A stretch of 5,780 nt of DNA from NCBI GenBank assembly GCA_027886795.1, contig JAPCJU010000090.1:1-5780 (forward strand). Reading direction: 5' to 3'. Source of the DNA: Nitrososphaerota archaeon. Lineage in GTDB: Archaea > Thermoproteota > Nitrososphaeria > Nitrososphaerales > CADDZS01. Of this stretch, positions 3,897 through 5,780 are shown piece after piece. The notes beneath the pieces were generated by a model. That model was not told where the DNA came from. It searched no databases and saw nothing but the letters and a program-made list of their open reading frames with translations. A program made the position numbers and the translations under genes. The number at the start of each line of letters is the position of its first letter. The first letter of the stretch is position 1.

Positions 3897-4916
3897 ATGA
3901 AGGCGGCAAGGTTTCACAGTAAGACACGACTTTTGAGCGTGGACGACGTAGATCTCCCGCAGATTAGTTCGAATGAAGTGCTTTTGAAAGTCCGTGCCGC
4001 AGGCGTCTGCCACACGGAATTACATTTCCTAGATGGAATGATCCCCATTTCTGGTGAAGCTATGACCCTTGGGCATGAAATATCAGGCGAAGTTTCCAAA
4101 GTCGGATCGGAAGTTACAAACGTTCGCCCTGGGGATCGAGTGATAGTCAACAACTGCGTGCCGTGCAACAACTGCATGCAATGCTTTGAGGGAAGAGAGA
4201 ATCTATGCGATAATATTCAACAGCTGGGTTTTACGATTGACGGTGGATTTGCGGAATTTGTTAAGGTCAGATCAGATCTCGTCGTCTCGCTTCCACAATC
4301 AGTATCGTTCGAACAAGGAGCAGCGTTGACCTGCGGTTCGGCAACATGCTATCACGCCCTATTCGACGTTGGAAACCTGACATCGAAAGACACTATGCTG
4401 ATCAACGGGACAGGGGGAGTGGGTTTCAGCGCGCTGCAAATTGCAAAGAATGCGGGCGCCGCATGCATTGCCGTGGATGTAGTTGATGAAAAACTCGATC
4501 TGGCAAAGAAAGAGTTCGGCGCTGATTACACGATCAACGGCAAAAAAGAAAATGTGGCTGAGAAGGTGAAGGAACTTACTAGAGGGAAAGGTGTGGATAT
4601 ACTGCTAGAGTTCGTCGGCATTCCTGCTACTATGAAATATTCAATGGACGTACTTTCAAAAAAGGGAAGGATTGTTTTCGTCGGTTACACTTCAGCAGAT
4701 TATGTTGTCAGTCCGTTGAACATGATCTTGAAAGAGGCCTCTGTCCTTTCAGCGATAGCGTACAGGAAATCCAATCTAATTGCGGTCCGAGATCTTACTG
4801 AGAGGGGAAAGCTACGGCCACTTGTTACGGGGCGCTATCAATTGTCACAAATCGATGAGCCGCTCAATCAGCTTAGAAACGGAACTGCGATTGGCCGTTC
4901 TGTCCTGGTTTTCTGA
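3897..4916 (+). CDS. Zinc-dependent medium-chain alcohol dehydrogenase (MDR family)
   Basis: This 339-aa protein has the full MDR architecture: GroES-like catalytic domain (1-155), Rossmann NAD(P) domain (about 156-290), then a return to the catalytic domain. Predicted catalytic zinc ligands are Cys38 (GVCHTE), His60 (GHE) and Cys146 (LTCGSAT). A structural zinc site is formed by Cys90, 93, 96 and 104 in CxxCxxC-x7-C spacing. The dinucleotide loop is NGTGGVG (170-176), and Asp194 at the end of the next strand suggests NAD rather than NADP. It would interconvert an alcohol and an aldehyde or ketone; the substrate cannot be read from the sequence. I start it at ATG 3897 (MKAARFH, the usual MDR opening). 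An upstream TTG at 3867 would add ten residues but lies inside the inverted repeat. The stop is 10 bases from the convergent aminotransferase. Succinate-semialdehyde reductase is one possibility, unproven. Confidence 0.92.
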   Translation: MKAARFHSKTRLLSVDDVDLPQISSNEVLLKVRAAGVCHTELHFLDGMIPISGEAMTLGHEISGEVSKVGSEVTNVRPGDRVIVNNCVPCNNCMQCFEGRENLCDNIQQLGFTIDGGFAEFVKVRSDLVVSLPQSVSFEQGAALTCGSATCYHALFDVGNLTSKDTMLINGTGGVGFSALQIAKNAGAACIAVDVVDEKLDLAKKEFGADYTINGKKENVAEKVKELTRGKGVDILLEFVGIPATMKYSMDVLSKKGRIVFVGYTSADYVVSPLNMILKEASVLSAIAYRKSNLIAVRDLTERGKLRPLVTGRYQLSQIDEPLNQLRNGTAIGRSVLVF

Positions 4917-4926
4917 GCCTAATCTG

Positions 4927-5780
4927 TCAAATCATACTGTGAAGCTTTTCTACTTCGTACAAAGTAGAGTCTAGCGCATCTATTGCCGTGTCAACTTCTT
5001 GCCTCGTTATGCAAAGTGGAGGCTGGAATCGAATTCGGTTGTAAAATAGTCCCCCGCGACCGATCAGCACTCCACGATTCAACATTCCTCTCAGAATTCC
5101 TCCCATCATTGAATCTGATGCGGGCTCTCTCGTCCTCTTGTCTTTTACGATCTCGGCGCCGATCATCAAACCCTTGCCATCCACGCAGTCAAGAGAGGGA
5201 TGTTTCTCCTCCAGAGCCTTCATCGATTTTAGAGCGTACTCCCCAACTTTCTCAGAGTTTTCCACCAGTCTCTCTTCTTCAATTACCTCCATCGTAGCAA
5301 GAGCTGCGGCGGTGCTTACCGGATTTCCTCCGAAGGTTGAGAAGGTCGGCCCGAGATATGAATCGGCTATTTCTGCGCTTGCCGCAACTGCTCCGATGGG
5401 GAACCCACCTCCCAGCCCCTTGGCCATCGTGATGATATCGGGAACTACGCCATAGTTTTCAATTCCAAACATTTTACCCATCCGTCCAAAACCGGTCTGA
5501 ACTTCATCCGCTATGAACAGTATATCACACGCGTCGAGGATCTTTTTCACTTCCTTGAAATAGTCCGGGGGAGCAGGAATCACGCCACCTACGCCGTAAG
5601 CAGGTTCAGCTATGAAAGCTGCGACGCTCGAACTCGTTTCCGTATTAATCATTCCCTTGACATATTGAGCGCATGCGTAGCCGCACTTTGGCGGCCCTTC
5701 AGTATGCCCTAATGGACATCTGTAGCAATAATATGATGGTGCGTGGATAAAACCCGGAGTGAACGGTCCCATGCCGGAAA
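4927..5780 (-). CDS. Class III PLP-dependent aminotransferase, C-terminal part
   Basis: The frame enters from the right edge and ends at TGA (4929-4927). About 283 residues are visible of a protein usually 430-450 aa long, so the N-terminal third is missing; the Met at 5772 is internal. Counting from that Met, signatures are a Cys-containing segment YCYRCPLG (15-22) followed by CGYAC (30-34), EPAYGVGG (56-63), the cofactor Asp89 in IADEVQTGFGR, the Schiff-base lysine Lys118 in MAKGLGGGFPIGA, TFGGNP (146-151) and Arg248 in RFQPPL, expected to bind the substrate carboxylate. The family moves an amino group from omega-amino acids, ornithine, GABA or alanine to a keto acid or glyoxylate. The YRCPLG/C..C segment resembles 4-aminobutyrate and alanine-glyoxylate (AGXT2-like) branches, but the exact substrate is uncertain. 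It is convergent with the dehydrogenase. Confidence 0.92.
   Translation of the reverse strand, partial: SGMGPFTPGFIHAPSYYCYRCPLGHTEGPPKCGYACAQYVKGMINTETSSSVAAFIAEPAYGVGGVIPAPPDYFKEVKKILDACDILFIADEVQTGFGRMGKMFGIENYGVVPDIITMAKGLGGGFPIGAVAASAEIADSYLGPTFSTFGGNPVSTAAALATMEVIEEERLVENSEKVGEYALKSMKALEEKHPSLDCVDGKGLMIGAEIVKDKRTREPASDSMMGGILRGMLNRGVLIGRGGLFYNRIRFQPPLCITRQEVDTAIDALDSTLYEVEKLHSMI

Noticed and set aside
5138..5455. Plus-strand open frame of about 105 codons opposite the aminotransferase
   Set aside because: It is antisense to a clear PLP enzyme with conserved motifs, and its Ser/Pro-rich translation is typical of a shadow frame.
5668..5730. Four-cysteine cluster in the aminotransferase as a novel metal site
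   Set aside because: Similar YCYRCP and C..C segments are common in this branch of class III aminotransferases, so it is a family feature.

Overview
The window looks archaeal, most likely from the Nitrososphaerota (Thaumarchaeota) or a close relative. This is inferred from gene content: an archaeal-type class I fructose-bisphosphate aldolase, a DRG-family GTPase with a TGS domain, a tiny two-CxxC zinc-ribbon protein and a compact ATP-dependent DNA ligase. Starts lack clear Shine-Dalgarno sequences, and several are preceded by TATA-like boxes. No rRNA, tRNA, CRISPR array or transposase is visible.

Layout. 1-489 (+) is the C-terminal part of the aldolase. A convergent junction at 490-552 carries two stem-loops. 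On the minus strand follow an unrecognised 176-aa protein (553-1083) and the DRG GTPase (1205-2302, TTG start); the gap between them holds a terminator-like hairpin whose T run can double as a TATA box. From 2303 to 2768 there is no convincing gene. This 466-base divergent spacer is rich in inverted repeats: a hairpin at 2436-2477, a TATA-like box at 2491-2500, two operator-like dyads at 2514-2545, GC-rich palindromes at 2566-2599, a long-range stem at 2609-2707 and, directly abutting it, an 11-bp perfect inverted repeat at 2708-2761. Then on the plus strand come a 52-aa zinc-ribbon protein (2769-2927), a 283-aa ATP-dependent DNA ligase lacking the N-terminal DNA-binding domain (2981-3832), a bulged 13-bp inverted repeat with a T run (3827-3876), and a zinc-dependent alcohol dehydrogenase (3897-4916). 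Last, on the minus strand, is the C-terminal part of a class III PLP aminotransferase (4927-5780), convergent with the dehydrogenase and only 10 bases from it.

How the genes fit together. Most are housekeeping or central-metabolism genes and do not form one pathway. The zinc-ribbon and ligase genes are 53 bases apart on the same strand and may be co-transcribed. The aminotransferase and dehydrogenase could in principle act in sequence (amino acid to aldehyde to alcohol), but they are convergent and no shared substrate can be read from the sequence. The most unusual part is the structured spacer at 2303-2768 upstream of the zinc-ribbon/ligase pair, a candidate regulated leader or non-coding RNA.
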